Source of the DNA: Phaeobacter sp. QD34_24
Lineage (GTDB): Bacteria; Pseudomonadota; Alphaproteobacteria; Rhodobacterales; Rhodobacteraceae
Assembly (NCBI RefSeq): GCF_028890115.1
Contig: NZ_JARCJD010000011.1
Coordinates: forward strand, 62,001-126,000
DNA: 64,000 bases
Reading direction: 5' to 3'
Shown here: piece by piece, positions 16,582 to 26,591 of the stretch
How positions within the stretch are numbered: position 1 is the stretch's first letter
How the letters are laid out: each line of letters starts with the position of its first letter
Position numbers and translations under genes: made by a program
The notes under the pieces: model-generated
The model's database searches: none
What the model saw: only the letters and a program-made list of their open reading frames with translations
What the model was told of the DNA's origin: nothing

Positions 16582-17361
16582 ATGGATCTTGGAATTGCAG
16601 GCAAGCGCGCATTGGTCTGTGCCAGCAGCAAGGGCTTGGGTCTTGGCTGTGCCGAGGCGCTGGCCGAAGCCGGTGTGAACCTGGTGATGAACGCCCGCGG
16701 TGAAGAGGCGCTGCTGGCGGCGGCACAGGGCATCCGCGACGCCTATGGCGTTGAGGTCGAAACCGTCGTGGCGGATGTCACAACGCCAGAGGGGCAGAAG
16801 GCGGTGCTGGATGCCGCAGGAAACGTGGATATCCTGGTCACCAACGCGGGCGGCCCGCCCCCCGGCATGTGGTCCGACTGGGAGCGCGAGGATTTCATCA
16901 AGGCACTGGACGCCAACATGCTGGCGCCGATTGCCCTGATGAAGGCGCTTCTGCCCGGCATGATGGAGCGGGGCTGGGGCCGGGTGGTCAATATCACCTC
17001 GCAATCGGTGAAGGCGCCGATCGCGGTGCTGGGCCTGTCGAACTCGGCGCGTGCGGGTCTGACGGGATATGTGGCGGGCACCTCGCGGCAGGTTGCGGGC
17101 AAGGGGGTCACCATCAATAACCTTCTGCCCGGCATCCATGCCACCGACCGCGCCGTGTCGCTGGACACCGGGGTTGCCAGCCAGCAGGGCATCTCGATTG
17201 AAGAGGCCAAGACACAGCGCGCCGCCACCATTCCCGCAGGCCGCTATGGCACGCGGCAGGAATTCGGCGCCACATGTGCCTTCCTGTGTTCCCAGCACGC
17301 GGGCTTTATCGTGGGTCAGAACGTGCTGTTGGATGGCGGCGCCACCAATATGACCCTGTAA
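16582..17361 (+). CDS. Atypical SDR family oxidoreductase
   Basis: A 259-residue Rossmann protein. The cofactor glycine loop is ASSKGLGLG and the NAG motif appears as TNAGG. The catalytic Ser lies in NITSQSVK. The usual YxxxK is absent: the aligned stretch reads LSNSARAGLTGY, giving SxxxR. This matches an atypical SDR subgroup (3-oxoacyl-ACP-reductase-like), so standard dehydrogenase activity is uncertain. Start ATG 16582 has GGAGG ten bases upstream. It ends five bases before the AlkC-like gene and is probably co-transcribed with it. Confidence 0.85.
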   Translation: MDLGIAGKRALVCASSKGLGLGCAEALAEAGVNLVMNARGEEALLAAAQGIRDAYGVEVETVVADVTTPEGQKAVLDAAGNVDILVTNAGGPPPGMWSDWEREDFIKALDANMLAPIALMKALLPGMMERGWGRVVNITSQSVKAPIAVLGLSNSARAGLTGYVAGTSRQVAGKGVTINNLLPGIHATDRAVSLDTGVASQQGISIEEAKTQRAATIPAGRYGTRQEFGATCAFLCSQHAGFIVGQNVLLDGGATNMTL

Positions 17362-17365
17362 TCAC

Positions 17366-18484
17366 ATGGCCAGCGGGTTTTCCCTGAAGGACCAGCTGTT
17401 CAACCTGGAAAAGACCCGCTACCTGGCGGGTCTTTTTGCAGCTGCCGATCCGGGGTTTGATGCAGACGGGTTCGAGGCGCAGGTGATGGCGCGTTTCCCT
17501 GAGCTGGAGTTGAAACAGCGCATCCATTGGATTGCCGAGGTGCTGGCAGGCCACTACAGCGGCCCGCTGCCCGAGGTCGCTCCGGTTCTGCTGTCGGCGC
17601 TGCCGCCGCCGCTGGATCCGGGCAAGAGCGATGATGATTTTGGCGATTTCATCTTTGCCCCCTTGGGGGAATTCGTCATCGCCAAGGGGATTGAGGATCA
17701 TCCCGATCTGACGCTGGATCTCTTGGAGGCGCTGACCCAGCGGTTTTCCATGGAATACGCGATCCGGCCCATGCTGAACCGCTGGCCGGATCTGACCCTC
17801 ACGCGGATGCAGGACTGGGTGCGCCACGAAAATTACCACGTGCGTCGTCTGGTCAGCGAAGGCACCCGGCCACGCCTGCCCTGGGGCCTGGGAATTGGGC
17901 TGGACCTGCGCGCGCCCTTGCCGCTGCTCGACCATCTTCATGGGGACAGCACCCGGTTTGTCACCCGCTCGGTCGCCAATCATCTGAATGACATTGCCAG
18001 GAAGGATCCGGATCTGGTGGTCGACACCCTGCGGCGCTGGGGCGATGGAGGTCTACAGACCGGGAAAGAGATGGACTGGATGACACGCCACGCCTGCCGG
18101 GGATTGGTCAAGGCGGGTCATCCGGGCGCGCTGGGCCTCTTGGGCTATGACCCGGAGGCACCGGTCACGGCACAGATCTTGCTGGAGGTCACATCTGTGC
18201 CCATTGGCGAGGCGCTGTGCTTCTCGGTCGTTCTGGCGGGGCCAGAGGATCAGCCGGTTCTGGTGGACTACCGCCTGCATTTCCAGCGCCCCGGCGGCAA
18301 GACCTCGGCCAAGGTGTTCAAGCTGAAACAGGCGCATCTGATGAAAGGGCGGCTGACCCTTTCAAAACGCCACCGCATGAAGGGGGATGCCACCACCTTT
18401 ACCCTTGTTCCGGGCACGCACCGGATCGAGATCCTGGTCAACGGCACCCAGCGGGCCGAGATGGCGTTTGAGCTGACGGGCTAG
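17366..18484 (+). CDS. DNA alkylation repair protein, AlkC-like (HEAT-repeat)
   Basis: A 372-residue protein of the HEAT-like-repeat DNA glycosylase group (COG4335/AlkC), which excises 3-methyladenine-type lesions. The helical repeat part spans residues ~1-260, with the conserved NYHVRRLVSEGTRPRLPWG stretch. Residues ~270-372 are beta-rich and resemble the Ig-like C-terminal domain found in some AlkC proteins (VDYRLHFQRPGGKTSAKVFK). It follows the SDR gene by five bases. Repair activity is inferred from family resemblance. Confidence 0.82.
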   Translation: MASGFSLKDQLFNLEKTRYLAGLFAAADPGFDADGFEAQVMARFPELELKQRIHWIAEVLAGHYSGPLPEVAPVLLSALPPPLDPGKSDDDFGDFIFAPLGEFVIAKGIEDHPDLTLDLLEALTQRFSMEYAIRPMLNRWPDLTLTRMQDWVRHENYHVRRLVSEGTRPRLPWGLGIGLDLRAPLPLLDHLHGDSTRFVTRSVANHLNDIARKDPDLVVDTLRRWGDGGLQTGKEMDWMTRHACRGLVKAGHPGALGLLGYDPEAPVTAQILLEVTSVPIGEALCFSVVLAGPEDQPVLVDYRLHFQRPGGKTSAKVFKLKQAHLMKGRLTLSKRHRMKGDATTFTLVPGTHRIEILVNGTQRAEMAFELTG

Positions 18485-18581
18485 GGGGCTTCACGCTTGC
18501 GTCACTGCGGCGCTCTGCCGCTTGTCCGGGGCAGGCGCGCGCGATACCCATGAGCCGGAAAAGACCGTGAAAGGGCCGGAC

Positions 18582-19631
18582 ATGAACCATGAAAGCGTGC
18601 AGAATTACTATGGCGAGGTCCTGCAGGGCAGCGAGGATCTGCAAACCAATGCCTGCTGCACGCCGGATGACATGCCGGACCATGTGAAAGAGATCCTGTC
18701 GCAGATCCATGACGAAGTGCTGACCCGCTATTACGGCTGCGGGTTGATTGCGCCGGAAGCCTTGGAAGGCGCCTCGGTGCTGGATCTGGGCTGCGGTGCC
18801 GGGCGCGATGTTTATGCGCTTTCGGCCATGGTCGGGGACAAGGGCCGCGTCGTCGGCGTCGATATGACCCCGGCCCAGCTGGAGGTGGCACAGCGCCACC
18901 GCGACTATCACGCGGCGGCTTTTGGCCATGGCGCCAGCAATGTGGAATTCCACCACGGCTATATCGAACAGCTGGATGAGCTGGATCTTGAGCCGGGCTC
19001 CTTCGATGTCATCGTCTCCAACTGCGTGATCAACCTGGCGACCGACAAGGGCGCGGTGCTGCGCGGGGCGCATCGGCTCTTGAAGGAGGGCGGCGAGATG
19101 TATTTCTCGGATGTCTATGCCGACCGCCGCGTGCCCGAGGCGATGGCGCAGGACGAGGTTCTGTACGGTGAATGCCTGTCCGGCGCGCTGTACTGGAATG
19201 ATTTCCTGCGCCTCGCGCGGGAGGCCGGGTTCCTGGACCCGCGCATGGTGACAGCCCGCCCCCTGACCATCGAGAACCCCAAGCTGGAAGCGCGTGTCGC
19301 GCCGCTCAAGTTCCTCTCGGCCACCTATCGGCTGTTCAAACTGCCCCAGCTGGAACCCGATTGCGAGGATTATGGCCAGGCGGTGATCTACAAGGGCACC
19401 ATTCCGCATGCCCCCCACGCGCTGACGCTGGACGATCACCACGTGATCGAGACCGGCAAGGTCTTCCCGGTCTGTGGCAACACCTGGATGATGCTGCAGG
19501 ACACGCGGCTTGCGCCGCATTTCGACTTCATCAGTGATTTCTCCACCCATTACGGGATCTTTGCAGGCTGCGGCGGCGCCTCGCCCTTCAATGGTTTCGA
19601 CGAAGGGGGAGCTGCGGCCTCCTGCTGCTAG
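18582..19631 (+). CDS. arsM: Arsenite methyltransferase-type SAM methyltransferase
   Basis: A 349-residue SAM methyltransferase. Motif I is LDLGCGAGRDVY and a later core motif is VSNCVINL. ArsM-type features are the early vicinal cysteines (NACCTPDDMP), the CysVIN cysteine in the core, and Cys in YGECLSG. A C-terminal half ends with GCGGASPFNGF and a Cys-Cys terminus. ArsM methylates trivalent arsenic. No arsR, arsB or arsC is adjacent, so inducibility is unknown. ATG 18582 has AAAGGG six bases upstream and is preferred over the in-frame start at 18522. Confidence 0.85.
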   Translation: MNHESVQNYYGEVLQGSEDLQTNACCTPDDMPDHVKEILSQIHDEVLTRYYGCGLIAPEALEGASVLDLGCGAGRDVYALSAMVGDKGRVVGVDMTPAQLEVAQRHRDYHAAAFGHGASNVEFHHGYIEQLDELDLEPGSFDVIVSNCVINLATDKGAVLRGAHRLLKEGGEMYFSDVYADRRVPEAMAQDEVLYGECLSGALYWNDFLRLAREAGFLDPRMVTARPLTIENPKLEARVAPLKFLSATYRLFKLPQLEPDCEDYGQAVIYKGTIPHAPHALTLDDHHVIETGKVFPVCGNTWMMLQDTRLAPHFDFISDFSTHYGIFAGCGGASPFNGFDEGGAAASCC

Positions 19632-19723
19632 GGCGGCAGGGGACGGCGCCCTTGCGTGCGACCCATGGGGTTGCTATCTGCGGGTAATTCCGATTGTTTT
19701 GATCGGCTTGAACAAGAGAGCCC

Positions 19724-20827
<1,104 letters not shown>

Positions 20828-20886
20828 AGAGGGTGAGGGGAGAGCATTGCCATGTCTCCCCATCATTTGTCAGAGGCGCTGAGCGG

Positions 20887-21282
20887 TCAATCCACGAAGG
20901 GGGTGGAGCCATCCCAGGTGGCATTGTTTGCAACTGGTGTCGTGACCGCCGTTGCGGGCGCCGTTGCGACGTGGTTCTGTCCCATGCCGACTGTGGATAG
21001 GCTGCCTGTGCCGGAGGCACAGCGGCCCGAAATGATCGTGTAATCCGGTGCCGTAGCCAGGACCGTGACACGGAACTCGGCCACAGGCGCGTTGCCACAT
21101 ATCTGTGCGGACACTTGGGTTCGAATCTCTTCCGGCGTCCATCCGGCCCCCGCAGTGCCACTGAAACGGCCATTTCCGTCACTGTCTAAACGCATCTCGT
21201 TGCTGGCAGGAGCCCCGCCGCAGGCGGCCAGCAGGGCGCAGCAGGTCAGCGGTAGAATGGGTTTGGCGAATTTGGTGATCAT
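20887..21282 (-). CDS. Small predicted lipoprotein
   Basis: A 131-residue protein. MITKFAKPILPLTCCALLAAC is a lipoprotein signal with lipobox LAAC. The mature part is Gly/Thr/Ala-rich with two further cysteines (QICGNAP and SGRCASGTG) that could form a disulfide in the periplasm. Start ATG 21282 is chosen because it begins the signal peptide; an upstream in-frame start adds 20 residues. Function is unknown. Confidence 0.75.
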   Translation of the reverse strand: MITKFAKPILPLTCCALLAACGGAPASNEMRLDSDGNGRFSGTAGAGWTPEEIRTQVSAQICGNAPVAEFRVTVLATAPDYTIISGRCASGTGSLSTVGMGQNHVATAPATAVTTPVANNATWDGSTPFVD

Positions 21283-21692
21283 GAATTGCTCTTCTTCTTT
21301 GGGCCGGGAAAGACCTGTACAAAATGCACTGCACCGCAGCATTCCGGTGCGCGCCGATTTTCGGGTGTCGGGCCGTTCAGGTTCTTACAGGGGTCGATGT
21401 CCCCCATTGAATTGCTCCTTTGAATTCGCGCTGGCTGGCCTGTCCATCACCGCAGTTCTTCTACAATTGCTTTGCGATCAAAGACAAAGGTTGCCCAGGA
21501 CCAACGCGGCTGAAATGCCGCCCCCCTGAATTTATAGGGCGTGCCAGAGTTTTCAAAGTCTGAATGCTGTTCATTCTCTGCCGTTGCCCGTGCCGGGGGC
21601 TGCTCAATGCCCTATTAACCGCCATCAGATAAGCTGCTCTGCGACCGCGCGCTGTCTGGCACCCTGGACCTGCGCGGCATGGGGTTAAACGC
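21283..21692. other. Intergenic region between lipoprotein and hypothetical gene
   Basis: A 410-base divergent promoter region with no supported gene. It is somewhat AT-richer than its flanks. Nothing else is identifiable. Confidence 0.35.
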
Positions 21693-22250
21693 GTGGACTT
21701 CCGAAATATGGACAGACGTAGAGACAAGACGGAAATAACACCGCTGATCGAGGACGCGGGCCTGTTCAAGCGCGAGCTGCGGGACGTGCCGGTGGAACTT
21801 ATCCCCACCCTGCAGCGCAACGGCCGGGGCGACCTGTTGATCAAGGGCGTCGTTCAGCCCGATGCAGAGATCGAGGTGCTGTTTGCCGGTCGCCGCCTGC
21901 AGGATGTCGGCGGGCTGCTTGAACGGATCAAGGCACTGCGCACCGAAGGTCTGCGTACGGCGATGAATGGACATGATGCCATGCTGCGGATCCGCCGGTT
22001 GCGGCTGCCAATCCGCGTGCTTGGGAACTGGCGCATGCGGTTTGAAACCGATGAATCGGGCTGGGATCTCAAGAGCTATCAACTCATCGCTGCCCAATGG
22101 ATCTTTACCGATCTGAAGGGCTTCACCGTGCGCTGCGGCGCTCTTCCTGAAGTGTCCGAGGACAGGTTGCAAGACCGGGCCCGGGCGGCCCGGGCGCAGC
22201 TTGCCGCATCGCGGGCCCGGGTGGCCGAGCGGGCGCGCCCAACGCCCTAG
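21693..22250 (+). CDS. Hypothetical protein, 185 aa
   Basis: A 185-residue soluble basic protein of no recognised family. Features are an N-terminal charged segment, a mixed alpha/beta middle with repeated Leu/Ile-Arg alternation (MLRIRRLRLPIRVLGNWRMR), and a long C-terminal Ala/Arg helix (RARAARAQLAASRARVAERA) that could be coiled coil. GTG 21693 has GGGG about eight bases upstream; ATG 21708 is the alternative. It is followed by a tandem repeat and the convergent WYL regulator. Confidence 0.6.
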   Translation: MDFRNMDRRRDKTEITPLIEDAGLFKRELRDVPVELIPTLQRNGRGDLLIKGVVQPDAEIEVLFAGRRLQDVGGLLERIKALRTEGLRTAMNGHDAMLRIRRLRLPIRVLGNWRMRFETDESGWDLKSYQLIAAQWIFTDLKGFTVRCGALPEVSEDRLQDRARAARAQLAASRARVAERARPTP

Positions 22251-22260
22251 GTGAAGGCGC

Positions 22261-22316
22261 CCCGGTGACCTGCTCCCGGTGATCAGGCCCCGGTGATCAG
22301 ATCCCGGTGATCCTGC
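22261..22316. repeat. 14-bp tandem repeat, four copies
   Basis: CCCGGTGA begins exactly every 14 bases (22261, 22275, 22289, 22303). The middle copies extend to CCCGGTGATCAG. The array fills the gap between two convergent genes. Confidence 0.8.
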
Positions 22317-22335
22317 GTTGCTGGTCTGAGGGCGC

Positions 22336-23013
22336 CTAGCCCGACGACATCGGATCGTAATCCGCCAATCTCTTTCCCGGTTCATCCACGAACAATTCGG
22401 GCAGGGCGGTGGCCTCCTCAATCAGATCGACGCGGAAGACCCGGAAATCCTCGCGGGCCTCACACCAGGCGGTGAGGGTCCAGACACGACCCCAGTATTC
22501 CATGTGCAATGGGCGGATCTTGCGCGCGCTCACTTCGCCATTGATGCGGCGGTAGGTGATCTGCAATTTCTGACGCGCCTTGATGGCGGCGCGTAAGGTC
22601 GGCATCTGGGCAAAGCCCCGCGCCGCATCGGCAAAGGGGTAGACGGCGAATTTCCAGGCCTCTGCCTCGGCAATGGTTTCCGTCGGCAGCACCGCATCGA
22701 CCTTGGCCGCCAGCGATTGTGCGGCGGCCTTGAGATCGGCATCGGCGGCCTCGGCGACGATCGCCATGCCAAGGTTCAGCGCTTCCAGTTCTTCCGGGGT
22801 CAATGTCAGGGGGGGCAGGGTGATCGCCTCGCGCACCATATAGCCGACGCCGCGCTCCCCTTCGACCGGTATGCCCGAGGCCACCAGCGTGTCCATGTCG
22901 CGATAGATGGTGCGGGTGGAGACCTCCAGCCGCGCGGCAATGTCCTGCGCGCGGTGCAGTTTCCCATCGCGCAGGATCTGGATGATTTCAAAAAGACGGT
23001 CGGTGCGGCGCAT
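22336..23013 (-). CDS. YafY/WYL-domain transcriptional regulator
   Basis: A 225-residue regulator. The N-terminal winged helix-turn-helix is residues ~1-60 (AQDIAARLEVSTRTIYRDMDTL). The C-terminal WYL-type ligand domain is ~130-210 (ITYRRINGEVSARKIRPLHMEYWGRVWTL split by the usual loop). Such proteins respond to small ligands or nucleic acids. It lies 32 bases downstream of a small ABM-type gene on the same strand, and a perfect 10-bp-arm inverted repeat precedes that gene, so autoregulation of a two-gene operon is likely. Confidence 0.88.
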   Translation of the reverse strand: MRRTDRLFEIIQILRDGKLHRAQDIAARLEVSTRTIYRDMDTLVASGIPVEGERGVGYMVREAITLPPLTLTPEELEALNLGMAIVAEAADADLKAAAQSLAAKVDAVLPTETIAEAEAWKFAVYPFADAARGFAQMPTLRAAIKARQKLQITYRRINGEVSARKIRPLHMEYWGRVWTLTAWCEAREDFRVFRVDLIEEATALPELFVDEPGKRLADYDPMSSG

Positions 23014-23045
23014 GCCCTAGCCTTGGCCTGCGCCGCACCGGTTGG

Positions 23046-23366
23046 TCAAGCCGCCATCTGCCACAGGATGTCTTCGTGGCGCATATCGATGCTGCCGGGC
23101 TCAATCGCCTGCATCAGCGCAGCGGCAAAGGGCTGCTTGGGAAACGCCTCGGCTGCGGCCTTGGCTGAGGTCATGTCGCGCCAGACCACCTGATCGCTCC
23201 AGCGGCCATCGGCGCCGCAGCTGAGGCGGCGGACCATGAAGCCCGGCTGGGCACGCACGAAGGCCTCGCTGTCCTGGCTGAGGGCCACAAAGGCGTCCGG
23301 GGTGACACCCTGTGCCAGGGTGAAGGTGACGATTTCGGCCACGGGGTTGGGGGAATGGATGGTCAT
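23046..23366 (-). CDS. Antibiotic biosynthesis monooxygenase-like (dimeric alpha/beta barrel) protein
   Basis: A 106-residue protein with the length and pattern of dimeric alpha/beta-barrel ABM-like proteins: a first beta strand (VAEIVTFTLAQG), a helix (FVALSQDSEAFVRAQPG), and the FMVRRLSCGADGRWSDQVVWRD strand-loop-strand written here as separate segments. Start ATG 23366 has GGAGACAGAGAAG upstream. Together with the downstream WYL regulator it forms a small operon. Substrate is unknown; heme, quinone or simply a protein stress role are all possible. Confidence 0.7.
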   Translation of the reverse strand: MTIHSPNPVAEIVTFTLAQGVTPDAFVALSQDSEAFVRAQPGFMVRRLSCGADGRWSDQVVWRDMTSAKAAAEAFPKQPFAAALMQAIEPGSIDMRHEDILWQMAA

Positions 23367-23413
23367 ATCTTCTCTGTCTCCTTGCTGATGTGACAGGCTG
23401 GTGCTAGCACTGT

Positions 23414-23439
23414 CCAACTGACATAAACCTGTCAGTTGG
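23414..23439. promoter_or_regulatory. Perfect palindromic operator candidate
   Basis: CCAACTGACA (23414-23423), spacer TAAACC, TGTCAGTTGG (23430-23439): two perfect 10-bp arms, 48 bases upstream of the ABM-like/WYL-regulator operon. Position and symmetry suit a dimeric winged-helix repressor, most simply the WYL regulator itself. Confidence 0.6.
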
Positions 23440-23593
23440 TTTTCGTGTTGCCCCTATGGAGGCGATTTTCGCCCCGCTGGGCACCGGCAGTGCGCTTCGG
23501 CATCTTTGCGACGCGGGGATGCGCCCGTAAAACCAAGGATGAAAGAGACATGAACCGGTGCGGATGGACGCCGGACAAGAAGGAGACACTCAC

Positions 23594-23809
23594 ATGCTCA
23601 ACAATATTGGCCTTCCCGGCATTCTGCTGATCGCCGTCGTGGTTCTGGTCCTGTTTGGCCGCGGCAAGATTTCCTCGCTGATGGGCGAAGTCGGCAAGGG
23701 CATCACCGCCTTCAAGAAGGGCGTGAAGGACAGCACCGAAGAGATCGAGCAGGACGCCGCCGTGGAGGCGAAGGACATCACGCCCGAGACCGAAAAAGAC
23801 AAGGCCTAA
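23594..23809 (+). CDS. tatA: Twin-arginine translocase subunit TatA
   Basis: A 71-residue Tat translocase pore-forming subunit: N-terminal membrane helix ([19 protein letters not shown]), the FG hinge, an amphipathic helix ([15 protein letters not shown]) and an acidic tail. Start ATG 23594 follows AAGGAGA and gives the typical N-terminus. It is first of tatA-tatB-tatC, with TatB only six bases downstream. It exports folded proteins such as cofactor-containing enzymes. Confidence 0.95.
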   Translation: MLNNIGLPGILLIAVVVLVLFGRGKISSLMGEVGKGITAFKKGVKDSTEEIEQDAAVEAKDITPETEKDKA

Positions 23810-23815
23810 GCCGCC

Positions 23816-24301
23816 ATGTTCGATCTTGGGTGGACCGAACTTATGGTGGTCGGGGTGGTCGCGCTGATCGTGGTCGGCCCCAAGGACCTGCCGGTGCTGT
23901 TCCGCAACGTGGGCCGCTTCGTGGGCAAAGCCAAGGGCATGGCCCGCGAATTCAGCCGAGCGATGAACGATGCCGCCGACGAGGCGGGCGTCAAGGACGT
24001 GGCCAAGGGGCTGAAGGCCGCCACCAATCCGGTCGGCACCGCCATGGACGGGGTGAAGGAGGCGGCGCAGGACATGGCCAAATCCATCGATCCGACCAAG
24101 TTTGACGCAGACAGCGAAACCGGCAAGCTGGCCGCAGAACGTGCCGCTGACGCCAAGAAGATCCAGGCGGCCACGGCCCGCGCTGCTGCTGAACGCAAGG
24201 CCAAGGAGGCGCAGGAGGCGCTGGCCTATGCCGAGGCGGCCGAAAAGGAGCTGGAGGCAGGCGCTGCCCCCGCTGCTGAGGATAAAGAGACCAAATCATG
24301 A
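23816..24301 (+). CDS. tatB: Twin-arginine translocase subunit TatB
   Basis: A 161-residue Tat substrate-receptor subunit. The N-terminal [20 protein letters not shown] helix is followed by [13 protein letters not shown] hinge and amphipathic helix, then a long Ala/Lys/Glu-rich helical tail (residues ~95-161). The stop overlaps the tatC start in ATGA, implying coupled translation. Confidence 0.95.
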   Translation: MFDLGWTELMVVGVVALIVVGPKDLPVLFRNVGRFVGKAKGMAREFSRAMNDAADEAGVKDVAKGLKAATNPVGTAMDGVKEAAQDMAKSIDPTKFDADSETGKLAAERAADAKKIQAATARAAAERKAKEAQEALAYAEAAEKELEAGAAPAAEDKETKS

Positions 24302-25224
24302 GCCAATCCGAAGAGATCGAGGATTCCTCCGCGCCGCTGATCGAGCATCTGGCCGAGCTGCGCACCCGCCTGATCCGGGCGGTCGGGGCCTTTATCGTCG
24401 GGATCGTGCTGGCCTTCACCGTGGCCGAGCCGATCCTGCAGTTCCTCCTGGCGCCAATCGAGGCGACCCTGCGCGAACTGGGCGATCCCTCGCCCACCTT
24501 GCAGTACACCAGCCCGCAGGAATACCTGTTCACGCTGTTTCGCATCTCCATGGTCTTCGGCTTTGCGCTGTCTTTCCCGGTGATCGGCTTCCAGCTGTGG
24601 CGCTTCGTGGCGCCGGGCCTCTACAAGAGCGAGAAGAACGCCTTTCTGCCCTTCCTGATCGCGGCGCCGGTGATGTTCCTCCTGGGGGCGTCCTTTGCGC
24701 ATTTCGTCGTCACCCCGCTGGCGATGGCCTTTTTCCTGGGCTTTGCGGATGTCTCGTCGATCTTTGCCAACCTGCTGTCGGGGGCGGTGGATGACCTGCC
24801 GGCCGATGCTGCCGTGGTGCCGGAAACCGCCGAGGGCGTGCGTATCACCTTCTTTGGCAAGGTGAACGAGTCGCTGGATATCACGCTGAAGTTCATCATG
24901 GCCTTTGGCCTATGCTTCCAGCTGCCGGTGCTGCTGACCTTGATGGGCAAGGCCGGTCTGGTCAGCGCCGAAGGCTTGGGCTCGGTGCGCAAATATGCGG
25001 TTGTGGCCATCCTGGTGCTGGCCGCCCTGGTGACGCCGCCGGATGTGATCACCCAGCTGATCCTCTTTACCGTGGTCTATGGCCTTTACGAGATTTCGAT
25101 CTTCCTGGTCGGCCGGGTCGAGAAGAAGCGCGAAGAAAAGCTGCGCGAGGAAGGCTATTATGACGACGAGGATGAAGAGGATCCTCTGATGGCCGAATTC
25201 GACGCGGAGGATGACGACAGGTAA
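24298..25224 (+). CDS. tatC: Twin-arginine translocase subunit TatC
   Basis: A 308-residue multi-span membrane protein that recognises twin-arginine signal peptides. TatC hallmarks: [17 protein letters not shown] at the N-terminus, [13 protein letters not shown], and a late [21 protein letters not shown] helix. A loop of ~60 residues between helices (residues ~160-185, [15 protein letters not shown]) is longer than in E. coli TatC, as is common in Rhodobacterales. The acidic C-terminal tail is cytoplasmic. Confidence 0.95.
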   Translation: MSQSEEIEDSSAPLIEHLAELRTRLIRAVGAFIVGIVLAFTVAEPILQFLLAPIEATLRELGDPSPTLQYTSPQEYLFTLFRISMVFGFALSFPVIGFQLWRFVAPGLYKSEKNAFLPFLIAAPVMFLLGASFAHFVVTPLAMAFFLGFADVSSIFANLLSGAVDDLPADAAVVPETAEGVRITFFGKVNESLDITLKFIMAFGLCFQLPVLLTLMGKAGLVSAEGLGSVRKYAVVAILVLAALVTPPDVITQLILFTVVYGLYEISIFLVGRVEKKREEKLREEGYYDDEDEEDPLMAEFDAEDDDR

Positions 25225-25244
25225 TCCGTCGATCAGAAAACCAA

Positions 25245-25278
25245 GGGGGCGCAACCGAACCGGCTGCGCCCCCTGTTG
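25245..25278 (+). terminator. Terminator after tatC
   Basis: GGGGGCGCA (25245-25253) pairs with TGCGCCCCC (25265-25273), followed by TGTTGTTTC. It lies 21 bases after the tatC stop and separates tat from the cox regulator gene. Confidence 0.7.
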
Positions 25279-25385
25279 TTTCAAGCGTAAATTGGATGGT
25301 GACGGGGTTTCAACTATAGGTCTATGCTATGGGCGCGCGGCCCGGTCTTGGCCGGACAGGCGCGGCTTGCAGCTATAGGAGCTCA

Positions 25386-26591
25386 ATGGGAAGGGAGGCC
25401 CTTTTGCTCGACTACAGCCACAACTACCTGTTTGTCCTGGCATCTTTGACCATTGCCTTGATTGCGGGCTTTTCCGGCCTGTCACTGACCCAGGGGGCCT
25501 CGCAGATGTCGCCGCCGGTGCGCAAGATCGTGGTCTCGGTGGCCTCGGTGATCCTGGGCAGCGGCATCTGGTCGATGCATTTCGTGGCGATGCTGGGGCT
25601 GGAGCTGCCGGTTGCCTATTACTTTGATCCGCTGGTCACCCTGATTTCGGCGCTGACGGCGATCCTCTTCATGGGGCTGGCGCTGCTCATCGTGCATTTT
25701 GGAACCCGCACCCGGGCCAAGATCATGCTGGCGGGCATCATCATGGGCAGCGGCATCGCGGCGATGCATTACATCGGCATGTCGGGCATGGAACTCTGCG
25801 TGCCGAGCTATACCGTGCCGCAGGTGGCGATGGCCTTTGCCGCTTCCATCGCGCTGAGCATGGCGTCGTTCCAGGTGTCCTACGGCCGACGCAGTGCCCG
25901 CAATATCGTGATGGGCACCTTCGGGTTCGGCATTGCCGTCTTTGCGGTGCATTTCATTGCCATGGCCGGGACCGGTTTTTCCCTGGCCGAGGAACAGACC
26001 ACCTTCGTCCCCCCGATGAGCCGGGGCGTGCTGGCCTTTGGGGTGACGCTTTCGGCCTTTGTGCTGTCGGGCAGTTTCCTGTTGTCCGGGGCCACATTCG
26101 CCACCCGCCTGGGCGGGCAGGGCGGCGGGGCAGCAAAGGCGCCGGAGGATCAGGCAGAGGCGTCCTCTGCCGCAGCGCTCAATGGCCGACAGCCCAGCGA
26201 CGCCAGTGCCGAACTGGCCAGCAGTGGCGGCGCGACACCCAAACCGGATGCGCAGGCAGAGCGCCGCATTCCCTATGAATCGGATGCCCGTACCCATTTC
26301 ATCAGTCCCGACAATGTCTCGGCGATCCGGGCCGAGGGGCATTACACCGTGCTTTACAGTGGCAATGCCAAGCTGTTCTGCCCCTGGTCGATCTCCGAGG
26401 CGGAGGCCCGCACCGGCGCCGATATCTTCATCCGCACCCATCGCAGTTATCTGGTCAACCTGGATCACGTCACCAGTTTCGAGCGCAAGAAGGACAACGG
26501 CGTCTGCTATTTCGACGATACGCCGGCGCTGCCCAAGGTGCCGGTCAGCCGGTCCCGCCTGGCAGAGGTCCGCGCCCGTCTGGGCATGTAA
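25386..26591 (+). CDS. MHYT-LytTR membrane transcriptional regulator (CoxC/CoxH-like)
   Basis: A 401-residue sensor-regulator. The N-terminal half has about seven membrane helices and three MHYT-type repeats (WSMHFVAMLG, AAMHYIGMSG, FAVHFIAMAG), proposed to bind copper and sense O2, CO or NO. A ~70-residue Ala/Gly-rich linker follows. The C-terminal ~100 residues are a LytTR DNA-binding domain (EGHYTVLYSG, FIRTHRSYLVNLDHV). Among characterised CO oxidisers, Oligotropha CoxC and CoxH share this architecture. ATG 25386 has AGGAG upstream. It lies 421 bases before coxM in the same direction and is the obvious candidate regulator of the cox operon. Confidence 0.88.
   Translation: MGREALLLDYSHNYLFVLASLTIALIAGFSGLSLTQGASQMSPPVRKIVVSVASVILGSGIWSMHFVAMLGLELPVAYYFDPLVTLISALTAILFMGLALLIVHFGTRTRAKIMLAGIIMGSGIAAMHYIGMSGMELCVPSYTVPQVAMAFAASIALSMASFQVSYGRRSARNIVMGTFGFGIAVFAVHFIAMAGTGFSLAEEQTTFVPPMSRGVLAFGVTLSAFVLSGSFLLSGATFATRLGGQGGGAAKAPEDQAEASSAAALNGRQPSDASAELASSGGATPKPDAQAERRIPYESDARTHFISPDNVSAIRAEGHYTVLYSGNAKLFCPWSISEAEARTGADIFIRTHRSYLVNLDHVTSFERKKDNGVCYFDDTPALPKVPVSRSRLAEVRARLGM

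Noticed and set aside
21118-21127. GGTTCGAATC, resembling a tRNA T-loop
   Set aside because: Flanking bases do not form a T-stem, no acceptor or anticodon arm fits, and it lies inside the lipoprotein gene.
22261-22316. Possible CRISPR array
   Set aside because: The 14-base period has no spacers of typical length and no cas genes are nearby.
21615-22421. 268-codon minus-strand frame
   Set aside because: Overlaps the 185-aa plus gene, the tandem repeat and the end of the WYL gene; Pro/Arg-rich low-complexity sequence suggests a shadow.
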